Shown one piece after another: positions 1 through 6,429 of a stretch of DNA of 6,429 nt. The notes below the pieces were generated by a model, which ran no database searches, had not been told where the DNA came from, and saw nothing but the letters and a program-made list of their open reading frames with translations. Origin of the DNA: Gemmatimonadota bacterium (GTDB lineage: Bacteria; Gemmatimonadota; Gemmatimonadetes; Longimicrobiales; Gaopeijiaceae); assembly GCA_030550695.1 (NCBI GenBank), contig JAUQOX010000166.1:1-6429 (forward strand). The letters run 5' to 3'. Within the stretch, counting starts at the first letter, position 1. The number at the start of each line of letters is the position of its first letter. Position numbers and translations under genes: made by a program.

Positions 1-3000
1 GATGTTCTCCTTGAGACCTCTCAGTTCGTCCCGGGCACCCCGCACCGCGGCATCCGTCAGCACCCTGGTGGTTTCCTGGAAGGAGGCGGCGGAGATGAAG
101 GAATCCGTGGTCAAACTGGCCTTGGTGATCCCCAGCAGAAGAGGCTCCGAGCGAGCGGCCCGTTTCCCTTCCGCCACGACCCGTTGGTTGACCTCGCGGA
201 ATTCCACCCGGTCCACGTGGTCGCCTTCCAGGAACTCGGTATCGCCCGGGTCGGTGATGCGCACCTTCTGGAGCATCTGGCGCACGATGACCCCAATGTG
301 CTTGTCGTTGATCTTCACCCCCTGCAACCGGTAGACTTCCTGGATCTCGTTGAGGAGGTACTCCTGCACAGCCCGCGGGCCTCGGATGCGGAGGATGTCA
401 TGGGGGTTGATCGGTCCTTCACTGAGCCGGTCACCCGCCCGAACGTGGTCTCCCTCGTGGACCCTCAGGTGCTTCCCCACCGGGATCTCGTAGACCCTCT
501 CATGCCCCGATTCCGGGCGGACGATCACCTCCCGGCGTCCCCTCTTGATCTCCCCGAACGACACCACACCATCAATCTCCGTGATGATGGCCGGATCCTT
601 GGGCCGCCGGGCCTCAAAGAGTTCCGCCACCCGCGGCAACCCACCGGTGATATCCCGCGTCTTGTAGACCTCGCGACTGATCTTGGCCAAGGTCTCCCCA
701 GGACTCACCTCCTGCCCATCTCTCACTACCAGCTGCGCTCCCACCGGCAGGATGAATTCCCGGAGGCGTTCGCCTCCCTTCTTCCCCTTGCCCTTACTCC
801 GGATCTGGAGCGTCGGATGCAGCCTCTTCTCCCGGTCTTCGATGATGGTCATCTGCCGCCGGCCGGTGGTCTCGTCCAGCTCCTCCCGCATGGTGACCTC
901 TTCCACGATATCCTGGAAGACCACCACCCCCTCGCAATCGGCCACGATGGGCTCGGAGTAAGGATCCCAACTGAAGAGCAGATCCCCCGCCTCGATTTCC
1001 ATCCCCTCCTCCACCGCCAGGGTGGCGCCGTAGGGAACCGTCAGGCGGCTGCGGACCTGCCCTTCCTTGGTCTTGAGGAGGATCTGTCCCTCCCGCGAGG
1101 TGACGATCTTGGCGTCGTCCGGCGTTACCACATAGGTGACCCTCTCGAGAGCCACCACCGCATCCATCTTCGACTTCCGCTGGGTTTGCGCGGCGATGCG
1201 CGCCGCCGTTCCTCCGATGTGGAACGTCCGTAGGGTGAGCTGGGTGCCAGGCTCGCCGATGGACTGCGCTGCCAAGATCCCAACCGCCTCCCCGATATCC
1301 ACCATTTCCATGGTGGCCAGATTTCGGCCGTAACACCGCCGGCAAATACCCCGCCTGGCCTCACAGGTGAGCACAGAACGGATTTTCACCGACTGGATAC
1401 CCGCATCTTCAATCCGGTCGGCAGCTTCTTCAGTGATGAGTTCACCTGCTTTGACGATCAGCTCCTGATCCAGCGGATCGAAGACATCCTCGAGGGCCAC
1501 GTTCCCGGCAATCCGATCCCGGAGAGGTTCGATGATGTCTTCCCCCTCCTTGAGGGCCGACATCTCCAAGCCTAGGATGGTACCGCAGTCTTCCTCGGTA
1601 ATGGTCACGTCTTGGGCCACATCTACCAGTCTGCGGGTGAGGTAACCCGCATCGGCCGTCTTCAGAGCAGTATCCGCGAGACCCTTACGGGCGCCGTGGG
1701 TAGAGATGAAGTACTCTACCACCGAAAGCCCCTCACGGAAGTTGGATTTGATCGGACTTTCGATGATCTCCCCGATTCCGCCGGTGAGTTTCTTTTGGGG
1801 CTTGGCCATGAGGCCGCGCATCCCGGCAAGCTGCCGCATCTGGTCCCGGTTACCCCGCGCTCCCGAGGTCATCATCATGTAGACCGGATTGAAACCGCCC
1901 TTGGACCTTTCCAGCCGCTTCACCATGGCATCCGCCACGTCGTTGTTGGCATGGGTCCAGGTGTCGATGACCTTGTTGTAGCGCTCGCCGTTGGAGATAT
2001 AACCCAGATTGTAGGCCCTCTGGAAGCGGGCCACCTGTTCTTCGGCGGCCCGCAGGATATCGGCCTTTTCCGGTGGGATCTCCAAATCTTCGACTCCCAC
2101 GCTGATGCCACCCATCGTGGCGTACCGGAAGCCGAAGTCCTTTAGATGATCGAGGAACTCTGTGGTCCGTGCCAAGCCCACCGTGGTGAAACAATCGAAG
2201 ACCAGATCCCCGAGCTCCTTCTTACCGAAGGTCTTGTTCAGAAATCCGAGCTCGTCGGGAATGATGGAATTGAACAGAAGACGCCCCGCGGTGGTCCGCA
2301 CCCACTTCCCCCCCCTACGTTCTTCCTCTTCCAGTGTCAGCGGATCCCGTCCAAAGCTCTTGGGCAGCCAAAACCATACCAGACTGTGGAAATGGATGAG
2401 TTCCAACCCCAATGCCATCTCCACCTCTTGGTATGAGGAGAAACGCGGCGCCTTGGCGTAGAGTGCCTCCATGCGGGCTTCCGCCTGCAACCGCGCCTGC
2501 TTGGGGGCCTTGGGGTCGTTCAGCACCCGTTCGAGGTCGCTCACTTCCAAAGGCGGCTTGGTGAGGTAGTAGGCCCCCATGACCATATCCTGGGTGGGGG
2601 CGGCCACCGGCCGGCCGTTGGACGGAAGGAGAATGTTGTTGCTGGAAAGCATCAGCACCCTCGCCTCCAGTTGAGCCTCGAAGGAAAGCGGGACGTGGAC
2701 GGCCATCTGGTCCCCGTCGAAGTCCGCATTGAAAGCGGCGCATACCAGGGGGTGGATCCGAATCGCTTTCCCTTCTACCAGGACCGGCTCAAAAGCTTGG
2801 ATGCCCAGCCGGTGGAGGGTGGGTGCGCGGTTGAGGAGAACGGGATGATCGCGGATGATATCTTCCAGGACTTCGTAGACCTTGGGATCGTCCCGCTCGA
2901 CGATCTTCTTGGCCCTCTTGACCGTCTCCGCCTCGCCCCGCTTTTCCAGCTCATGGATGATGAAGGGCTTGAAGAGCTCCACCGCCATAGCCTTAGGGAG

Positions 3001-4170
3001 CCCGCACTGATGGAGTTTCAGTTCCGGCCCCACGACGATGACGGAGCGTCCCGAATAGTCTACCCGCTTGCCGAGGAGATTCTGGCGGAAACGCCCCTGC
3101 TTCCCCTTCAGCATATCGGACAGAGACTTCAACGGGCGCTTCCCCCGCCCCCGAATAGCCTTGGACCGCCTGCCGTTGTCGAACAGTGCATCCACCGCCT
3201 CCTGCAACATGCGTTTCTCGTTGCGCAGGATGACCTCCGGCGCTCGCATGTCCATGAGTTTCTTCAGGCGGTTGTTCCGATTGATGACCCGCCGATACAG
3301 GTCGTTCAGGTCCGACGTGGCAAAACGCCCCCCATCCAAGGGAACCAAAGGCCGCAAATCCGGCGGGATCACCGGGATCACGTCCATGACCACCCATTCG
3401 GGGCGGTTGCGGGTCTCGGGGGTGGGGCCCGAATTCCTCAGGGCATCCACCACCTTGAGCCGCTTGAGCTTCTTCTTCTTCCTATGCTGGCTGGTTTCCG
3501 TGGCGATTTCCGCCCGGAGCCATTGAGCCAGCCTGTCCAGGCCTCTTCCGTCGGCGTTCCGGTCCTCGAATTTGCGGTCGGGAGAATCCAATTTCTTGAG
3601 GAGCGTGCGGATGGCTTCCGCTCCGATTTCTGCGCGGAAAGCCGTATCCCCCTCTTCCCGCGCCTTCACCCGCAGGTCGTAGTATTCGTCTTCGTCCAAG
3701 AGATCGAGGAACTCGACCTCCTGCTCCCCTGGATTGGTCACCACATACGAAGCGTAGTAGATGACCTTCTCCAGGTCCCGAAGGGTCATACCCAACAGGT
3801 AGCCGAGCTGGCTCGGCAGAGTCTTGAAAAACCAGATGTGCACCACCGGCACGGCCAGCTCGATATGCCCCATGCGCTCTCTGCGAACCTTCGACAGGGT
3901 AACCTCGACCCCGCAACGGTCGCAGACGTGACCGCGGAAGCGGATCCTCTTGAACTTACCGCAGTGGCACTCCCAGTCCTTGACAGGCCCGAAGATCCGT
4001 TCGCAAAAAAGACCGTCCCGCTCCGGTTTGAAGGACCTGTAGTTGATGGTTTCCGGTTTCGTGACCTCCCCGTAGGACCAGCTACGGATCTCCTCCGGCG
4101 AGGCGATCTTCAGTTGGATCCAGTCGAAGTCCGTCGTCTGGTAGTCTCTGGACCTGGGAAAATCGATCAT
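1..4170 (-). CDS. rpoC: DNA-directed RNA polymerase subunit beta-prime (3' end outside window)
   Basis: This is the largest subunit of RNA polymerase and carries the catalytic magnesium. It starts at ATG 4170-4168 (MIDFPRSRDYQTTDFDWIQL), the usual RpoC start, with no other in-frame ATG or GTG between it and rpoB. It stays open for 1390 codons to base 1, ending at GLKENI, equivalent to about E. coli residue 1351 of 1407. Visible in order: zinc site C68, C70, C83, C86; lid and clamp coiled coil (about 270-331) that binds sigma region 2; switch segment GKQGRFRQNLLGKRVDYSGR; NADFDGD at 481-487 (bases 2730-2710); bridge helix at about 817-852; second zinc site C862, C936, C943, C946; trigger loop LTLRTFHIGG with H984; an SI3-like insert; then the second trigger-loop half DITGGLPRVAELFEARRP. 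Relative to E. coli the numbering shifts by +23 at the catalytic loop, +48 at the trigger loop and about +39 at the end, so local insertions exist. Every landmark is in one frame, so the gene is intact here. Confidence 0.99.
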   Translation of the reverse strand, partial: MIDFPRSRDYQTTDFDWIQLKIASPEEIRSWSYGEVTKPETINYRSFKPERDGLFCERIFGPVKDWECHCGKFKRIRFRGHVCDRCGVEVTLSKVRRERMGHIELAVPVVHIWFFKTLPSQLGYLLGMTLRDLEKVIYYASYVVTNPGEQEVEFLDLLDEDEYYDLRVKAREEGDTAFRAEIGAEAIRTLLKKLDSPDRKFEDRNADGRGLDRLAQWLRAEIATETSQHRKKKKLKRLKVVDALRNSGPTPETRNRPEWVVMDVIPVIPPDLRPLVPLDGGRFATSDLNDLYRRVINRNNRLKKLMDMRAPEVILRNEKRMLQEAVDALFDNGRRSKAIRGRGKRPLKSLSDMLKGKQGRFRQNLLGKRVDYSGRSVIVVGPELKLHQCGLPKAMAVELFKPFIIHELEKRGEAETVKRAKKIVERDDPKVYEVLEDIIRDHPVLLNRAPTLHRLGIQAFEPVLVEGKAIRIHPLVCAAFNADFDGDQMAVHVPLSFEAQLEARVLMLSSNNILLPSNGRPVAAPTQDMVMGAYYLTKPPLEVSDLERVLNDPKAPKQARLQAEARMEALYAKAPRFSSYQEVEMALGLELIHFHSLVWFWLPKSFGRDPLTLEEEERRGGKWVRTTAGRLLFNSIIPDELGFLNKTFGKKELGDLVFDCFTTVGLARTTEFLDHLKDFGFRYATMGGISVGVEDLEIPPEKADILRAAEEQVARFQRAYNLGYISNGERYNKVIDTWTHANNDVADAMVKRLERSKGGFNPVYMMMTSGARGNRDQMRQLAGMRGLMAKPQKKLTGGIGEIIESPIKSNFREGLSVVEYFISTHGARKGLADTALKTADAGYLTRRLVDVAQDVTITEEDCGTILGLEMSALKEGEDIIEPLRDRIAGNVALEDVFDPLDQELIVKAGELITEEAADRIEDAGIQSVKIRSVLTCEARRGICRRCYGRNLATMEMVDIGEAVGILAAQSIGEPGTQLTLRTFHIGGTAARIAAQTQRKSKMDAVVALERVTYVVTPDDAKIVTSREGQILLKTKEGQVRSRLTVPYGATLAVEEGMEIEAGDLLFSWDPYSEPIVADCEGVVVFQDIVEEVTMREELDETTGRRQMTIIEDREKRLHPTLQIRSKGKGKKGGERLREFILPVGAQLVVRDGQEVSPGETLAKISREVYKTRDITGGLPRVAELFEARRPKDPAIITEIDGVVSFGEIKRGRREVIVRPESGHERVYEIPVGKHLRVHEGDHVRAGDRLSEGPINPHDILRIRGPRAVQEYLLNEIQEVYRLQGVKINDKHIGVIVRQMLQKVRITDPGDTEFLEGDHVDRVEFREVNQRVVAEGKRAARSEPLLLGITKASLTTDSFISAASFQETTRVLTDAAVRGARDELRGLKENI
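667..1200 (-). other. SI3-like insert within the RpoC trigger loop (residues about 991-1168)
   Basis: The two halves of the trigger loop, LTLRTFHIGGTAAR and DITGGLPRVAELF, are separated by about 178 residues, against 188 in E. coli SI3 (943-1130). Shared patterns include VPYGATLAVEEG (E. coli VPYGAVLAKGDG) and WDPYSEPIVADCEG (E. coli WDPHTMPVITEVSG), which mark the sandwich-barrel hybrid repeats known in SI3. In E. coli this module moves with the trigger loop and affects pausing and cleavage. Its presence is an informative taxonomic marker, since Firmicutes, Actinobacteria and Thermus lack it at this place. Confidence 0.85.
2443..2544 (-). other. Extra helical segment of about 34 residues in RpoC (residues about 543-576)
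   Basis: After the catalytic loop and the conserved QDMVMGAYYLT motif, E. coli passes quickly to a short beta-rich part. Here there is an added Ala/Glu/Lys/Arg-rich stretch, starting at about VSDLERVLNDPKAPK and ending near AKAPR, before FSSYQEVEMAL rejoins the family pattern. From LT to the GKKEL motif this protein has 118 residues against about 89 in E. coli. GC-rich third positions and unbroken frame on both sides argue for a real insertion rather than paired frameshifts. The function is unknown; by position it lies on the outer face near the secondary channel, which is inference. Confidence 0.6.
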
Positions 4171-4239
4171 CCGTCCTTGATCCCGTAGGAAAAGGGGTGA
4201 CTGGCCCCGGTTGACGTTGCAACAGCTCCTGAAGAGCCG
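4171..4239 (-). other. rpoB-rpoC intergenic spacer
   Basis: The 69 bases between the rpoB TGA and the rpoC ATG fit cotranscription of the two genes. Read on the minus strand, a 6-bp stem with one G-U pair (4239-4234 with 4228-4223, five-base loop) follows the stop at once. A 4-bp GGGG/CCCC stem (4208-4205 with 4197-4194, seven-base loop) is followed by four T residues (4193-4190). Both stems are too short to call a terminator, and no convincing -35/-10 pair was seen. Whether either hairpin affects the relative output of the subunits is unknown. Confidence 0.8.
4174..4178 (-). promoter_or_regulatory. Putative Shine-Dalgarno sequence of rpoC
   Basis: Read on the minus strand, AAGGA sits three bases before the rpoC ATG. 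It matches the anti-Shine-Dalgarno complement, but the spacing is shorter than the usual five to nine bases. A weaker purine stretch, CGGGA at 4185-4181, lies about ten bases from the start. The start itself is fixed mainly by protein similarity, so this site is supporting evidence only. Confidence 0.5.
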
Positions 4240-6429
4240 TCAGTCGTTGCGACCCAGGGTCACCGAAAGGCCCAACGCCTGGAGTTCCTTGACCAAAACG
4301 TTGAAGGACTCCGGAATGCCGGGTTCCGGCAGGTTCTCGCCCTTCACGATGGCCTCGTAGACCCGCGATCGGCCGGTTACGTCATCGGACTTCACCGTAA
4401 GGATTTCCTGCAGGGTGTGGGCCGCGCCATAGGCCTCCAGGGCCCACACTTCCATTTCGCCGAAGCGCTGGCCTCCGAACTGGGCTTTTCCAGCCAGTGG
4501 CTGCTGGGTAACCAAGGAGTAGGGTCCGATGCTCCGGGCGTGGATCTTGTCGTCCACCAGGTGCGAGAGCTTGAGCATGTAGATGGACCCCACCGTGACC
4601 GGGAAGTCGAACTGCCGGCCGCTCCTCCCGTCCCTCAGCCAGATCTTCCCGGTGGGAAGGATTCCGGCCTCTTTCATGACCTCCACGATGGCCTCGTCCA
4701 GGCCCTCCTTGACCGTCTTCTTCTTGGCCAAAAGAGCGGTGGCGGGAAACACCTCGCCAAGCTTCCGACCCCGGCCCTCGGCGACTTCTTTCGCCGTCTC
4801 CACCACATAGTCCCGCAATCTGGAGAACACAGATTCTTCGGGGCTGTCGGGCTGCACCTCGGCCAGATACGCGTTCAACGGACGACCCAGCCCCAGGTCC
4901 CCTCCACCATCGGTGCTTTGCCCTCCCTGACCCTGGGTTCCTTGGGAGCCCGGGGTCCAGGGTTTCTCCATGGCCTGCACCACGCCCAGGAGGGTGCGAA
5001 TCTCCTCAGGGGCCAGCGCCGGCTCGAGGGGGCGCACCAGGAGGGCACTCCGGGCCCAAGTGATGCCGGCAACCTTGAGAAGAGCTCCGATCTCGTCTTC
5101 CGAAGCGCCCTGGAAAACCGGGGTCTTGGCCTCAAACCCCAGAATCCAGGCGGCCCAGCCCAAATGGGTTTCCAGAATCTGCCCCACGTTCATACGGGAG
5201 GGGACTCCCAGGGGGTTCAGGACGATATCCACCGGGGTGCCGTCGGGGAGGAAGGGCATGTCTTCGACCGGGGCGATTCGGGCGATGATCCCCTTGTTCC
5301 CATGTCGTCCCGCCATCTTGTCCCCCACCGAAATCTTCCGCTTTTCGGCGATGTAGACCTTGACCAGTTGGACGACACCGGGTGGAAGCTCGTCGGGTTG
5401 GAAAACCTTGTCGATCTGCTCCTCCGTCTTGTCCCTCACCCGGTCAATACGGCGCTGCGCCTCGTCGATCACCCGCCGAATCCGGTCGTTGGCCAACTTG
5501 TTCTCGACCTTGAGTGTGGTGAGGTCCACCTCCGAAAAGCGCAGATTGTCAAGCACCTCCTTGGTGACCTTGGTCCCCTCCTTGAGCAAAGGATCCACGG
5601 TTCCCCGCCTCATGCAGAGGGCGATGGTCTGCAAATGGAGGAGCTCCCGCAGTTCCTCGTCACGGGCTTCGGTGATCCTGGAGATCTCCTCCCTCTCCTC
5701 GGCACGGAGACGGCCGATGCGAGCTCCTCGCTCTTTCTCCAGCAGGGGATCCTCGGACCGGCGCGAGAAGATCTTCACGTCGATCACCGTCCCCGACATC
5801 CCGGGGGGCAGGCGGAGCGAGGAATCCTTCACGTCCTTGGCCTTTTCACCGAAGATGGCGGTCAGCAGTTTTTCTTCCGGTGACAGCTCGGTTTCCCCCT
5901 TCGGCGTGATCTTCCCTACCAGGATGTCACCGCTCTTGACCCGGGCACCAATGCGGATAATGCCCCGTTCGTCGAGATCCACCAAACTCTCTTCCGACAC
6001 GTTGGGCAGTTCGCGCGTAATCTCCTCCATTCCGCGCTTGGTGTCCCGAACATGCAGTTCGAGCTCCTGGATATGGATGGAGGTATAGACGTCGTCCCGG
6101 ACGAGCTTTTCGCTGATGACGATGGCATCTTCGAAGTTGTAGCCGTACCAGGGCATGAAGGCACAAAGCACGTTGCGCCCGAGTGCCAGCTCGCCGTGGT
6201 CGGTGGACGGCCCGTCGGCGAGGATGTCGCCGGCTTCTACCCGCTGGCCCTTCTTCACCAGGGGCCGCTGGTTGATGGCCGTGTCCTGGTTTGTTCTCCA
6301 GAACTTCTTCAGGCGGTAACGGTCGAACTGGGCCAGCTTGGCCAGCGGCTGCTCCGCCTTGGCCGCCTTGACCGGCCCGGTGTCCACCACGATCTCGCTC
6401 GCGGTAACGTGGACCACCTCTCCGGCCCG
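4240..6429 (-). CDS. rpoB: DNA-directed RNA polymerase subunit beta, C-terminal part (5' end outside window)
   Basis: This is the beta subunit of RNA polymerase, which with beta-prime forms the catalytic cleft. The frame is open through the window edge at 6429 and ends in TGA at 4242-4240, giving 729 residues that match roughly the last half of E. coli RpoB. The rifampicin pocket lies upstream and is not visible. Visible in order: the ADGPST and GYNFEDAI motifs (acidic pair at 6132-6127); a charged, probably helical segment at about 5400-5780; GDKMAGRHGNKG, whose two lysines (5319-5317 and 5295-5293) correspond to E. coli K1065 and K1073 that contact the initiating nucleotides; the GVPSRMN arginine (5196-5194, E. 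coli R1106); DDKIHARS histidine (4542-4540, E. coli H1237); and the GGKAQFGGQRFGEMEVWALEA block, the most conserved part of the C terminus. An insert of about 130 residues lies at 4663-5061. No frameshift or internal stop was seen. A GTG at 6417 is only an internal Val, because homologous sequence continues upstream. Identification is certain. Confidence 0.99.
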   Translation of the reverse strand, partial: RAGEVVHVTASEIVVDTGPVKAAKAEQPLAKLAQFDRYRLKKFWRTNQDTAINQRPLVKKGQRVEAGDILADGPSTDHGELALGRNVLCAFMPWYGYNFEDAIVISEKLVRDDVYTSIHIQELELHVRDTKRGMEEITRELPNVSEESLVDLDERGIIRIGARVKSGDILVGKITPKGETELSPEEKLLTAIFGEKAKDVKDSSLRLPPGMSGTVIDVKIFSRRSEDPLLEKERGARIGRLRAEEREEISRITEARDEELRELLHLQTIALCMRRGTVDPLLKEGTKVTKEVLDNLRFSEVDLTTLKVENKLANDRIRRVIDEAQRRIDRVRDKTEEQIDKVFQPDELPPGVVQLVKVYIAEKRKISVGDKMAGRHGNKGIIARIAPVEDMPFLPDGTPVDIVLNPLGVPSRMNVGQILETHLGWAAWILGFEAKTPVFQGASEDEIGALLKVAGITWARSALLVRPLEPALAPEEIRTLLGVVQAMEKPWTPGSQGTQGQGGQSTDGGGDLGLGRPLNAYLAEVQPDSPEESVFSRLRDYVVETAKEVAEGRGRKLGEVFPATALLAKKKTVKEGLDEAIVEVMKEAGILPTGKIWLRDGRSGRQFDFPVTVGSIYMLKLSHLVDDKIHARSIGPYSLVTQQPLAGKAQFGGQRFGEMEVWALEAYGAAHTLQEILTVKSDDVTGRSRVYEAIVKGENLPEPGIPESFNVLVKELQALGLSVTLGRND
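4663..5061 (-). other. Lineage-specific insert of about 130 residues in RpoB
   Basis: In most bacteria the segment from TPVFDGA to the YDGRTG motif is short: B. subtilis has only about ten residues between the helix ending in EEAGM and LYDGR. Here the helix EDEIGALLKVAGI is followed by about 130 extra residues before a second, similar helix, EVMKEAGI, and then PTGKIWLRDGR. The insert has a predicted helical part, a Gly/Gln/Ser linker at about 4885-4960 (GSQGTQGQGGQSTDGGG), and a second charged helical part. From memory, Thermus beta has a smaller insert at about the same site. Boundaries were set by eye against remembered homologues and may be off by ten residues or so. The insert is in frame and has the same GC-rich third positions as its flanks, so it is coding and not a mobile element. 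Confidence 0.75.

Noticed and set aside
184..1233. 349-residue plus-strand open frame antisense to the 3' part of rpoC
   Set aside because: It is codon-aligned with rpoC and ends at the complement of the CTA codon for L980 in the trigger loop. There is no independent evidence of coding.
794..1345. 183-residue minus-strand frame rich in Gly, Arg and His
   Set aside because: It is an out-of-frame reading of the rpoC trigger-loop and SI3 region; the Gly/Arg-rich composition is typical of a shifted GC-rich gene.
1612..2436. Two plus-strand frames in series (1612-2145 and 2146-2436) antisense to rpoC
   Set aside because: They are one shadow frame broken at the complements of a CTA (2143-2145) and a TCA (2434-2436) codon of rpoC, not adjacent genes.
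2671..4188. 505-residue plus-strand open frame antisense to rpoC
   Set aside because: It is exactly codon-aligned with rpoC. In that register a stop appears only where the sense gene uses TTA, CTA or TCA, which are rare in GC-rich genes. Its end at 4186-4188 is a CTA on the minus strand in the spacer. The translation is Pro/His/Asp/Leu-rich with no recognisable domain.
4190..4208. Intrinsic terminator between rpoB and rpoC
   Set aside because: The stem is only four base pairs with a seven-base loop and four T residues, and a terminator here would cut an essential operon.
4885..4960. Possible tandem repeat or mobile insertion at the Gly/Gln-rich stretch of rpoB
   Set aside because: There is no exact repeat unit, no inverted ends and no target duplication, and the frame is kept. 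It reads as a low-complexity protein linker.
4417..5883. 488-residue plus-strand open frame antisense to rpoB
   Set aside because: It has the same codon-aligned shadow origin. Its stop at 5881-5883 is the complement of a TCA serine codon in the LSPEEKL motif of RpoB. The sense strand is certain.

Overview
The window is an ordinary, highly conserved housekeeping locus: the rpoB-rpoC pair for the beta and beta-prime subunits of bacterial RNA polymerase, both read on the minus strand. From high to low coordinates it holds the 3' part of rpoB (6429 down to 4240, 5' end outside the window), a 69-base gap (4239 down to 4171), and rpoC from its ATG at 4170 down to base 1, where it leaves the window about 15 to 60 codons before its expected end. 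Nearly every base is coding. I see no tRNA, rRNA, mobile element, CRISPR array or independent plus-strand gene. The long plus-strand open frames are codon-aligned shadows of rpoB and rpoC.

Both proteins carry the full set of catalytic landmarks that falls in the window. RpoC has the N-terminal zinc site (C68, C70, C83, C86), the clamp coiled coil that holds sigma, the NADFDGD magnesium triad (D483, D485, D487), the bridge helix, the second zinc site (C862, C936, C943, C946) and the trigger loop around H984. RpoB has the NFED motif, the paired active-site lysines of GDKMAGRHGNKG, and the C-terminal clamp anchor. The two products join alpha, omega and sigma to form RNA polymerase in the cytoplasm, and their genes are probably cotranscribed, as is usual.

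The organism is a bacterium with a GC-rich genome (roughly 60 percent by eye, GC-rich third positions). RpoC carries a large insert inside the trigger loop, equivalent to E. coli SI3, which argues against Firmicutes, Actinobacteria and Thermus. The trigger-loop wording (LTLRTFHIGG), the RpoC stretch KAIRGRGKRPLKSLSDMLKG, and the RpoB stretch PDGTPVDIVLNPLGVPSRMN followed by LGWAAWILGFEAKTPVFQGA resemble Gemmatimonadota or a related lineage of the FCB group. That placement is from memory of these families and is tentative.

I do not find a novel system. What deserves a second look is lineage-specific decoration of the polymerase: an insert of about 130 residues with a Gly/Gln-rich linker near the RpoB C terminus, an extra helical segment of about 34 residues in RpoC after the catalytic loop followed by an aromatic-rich stretch, and a longer segment before the RpoC lid.
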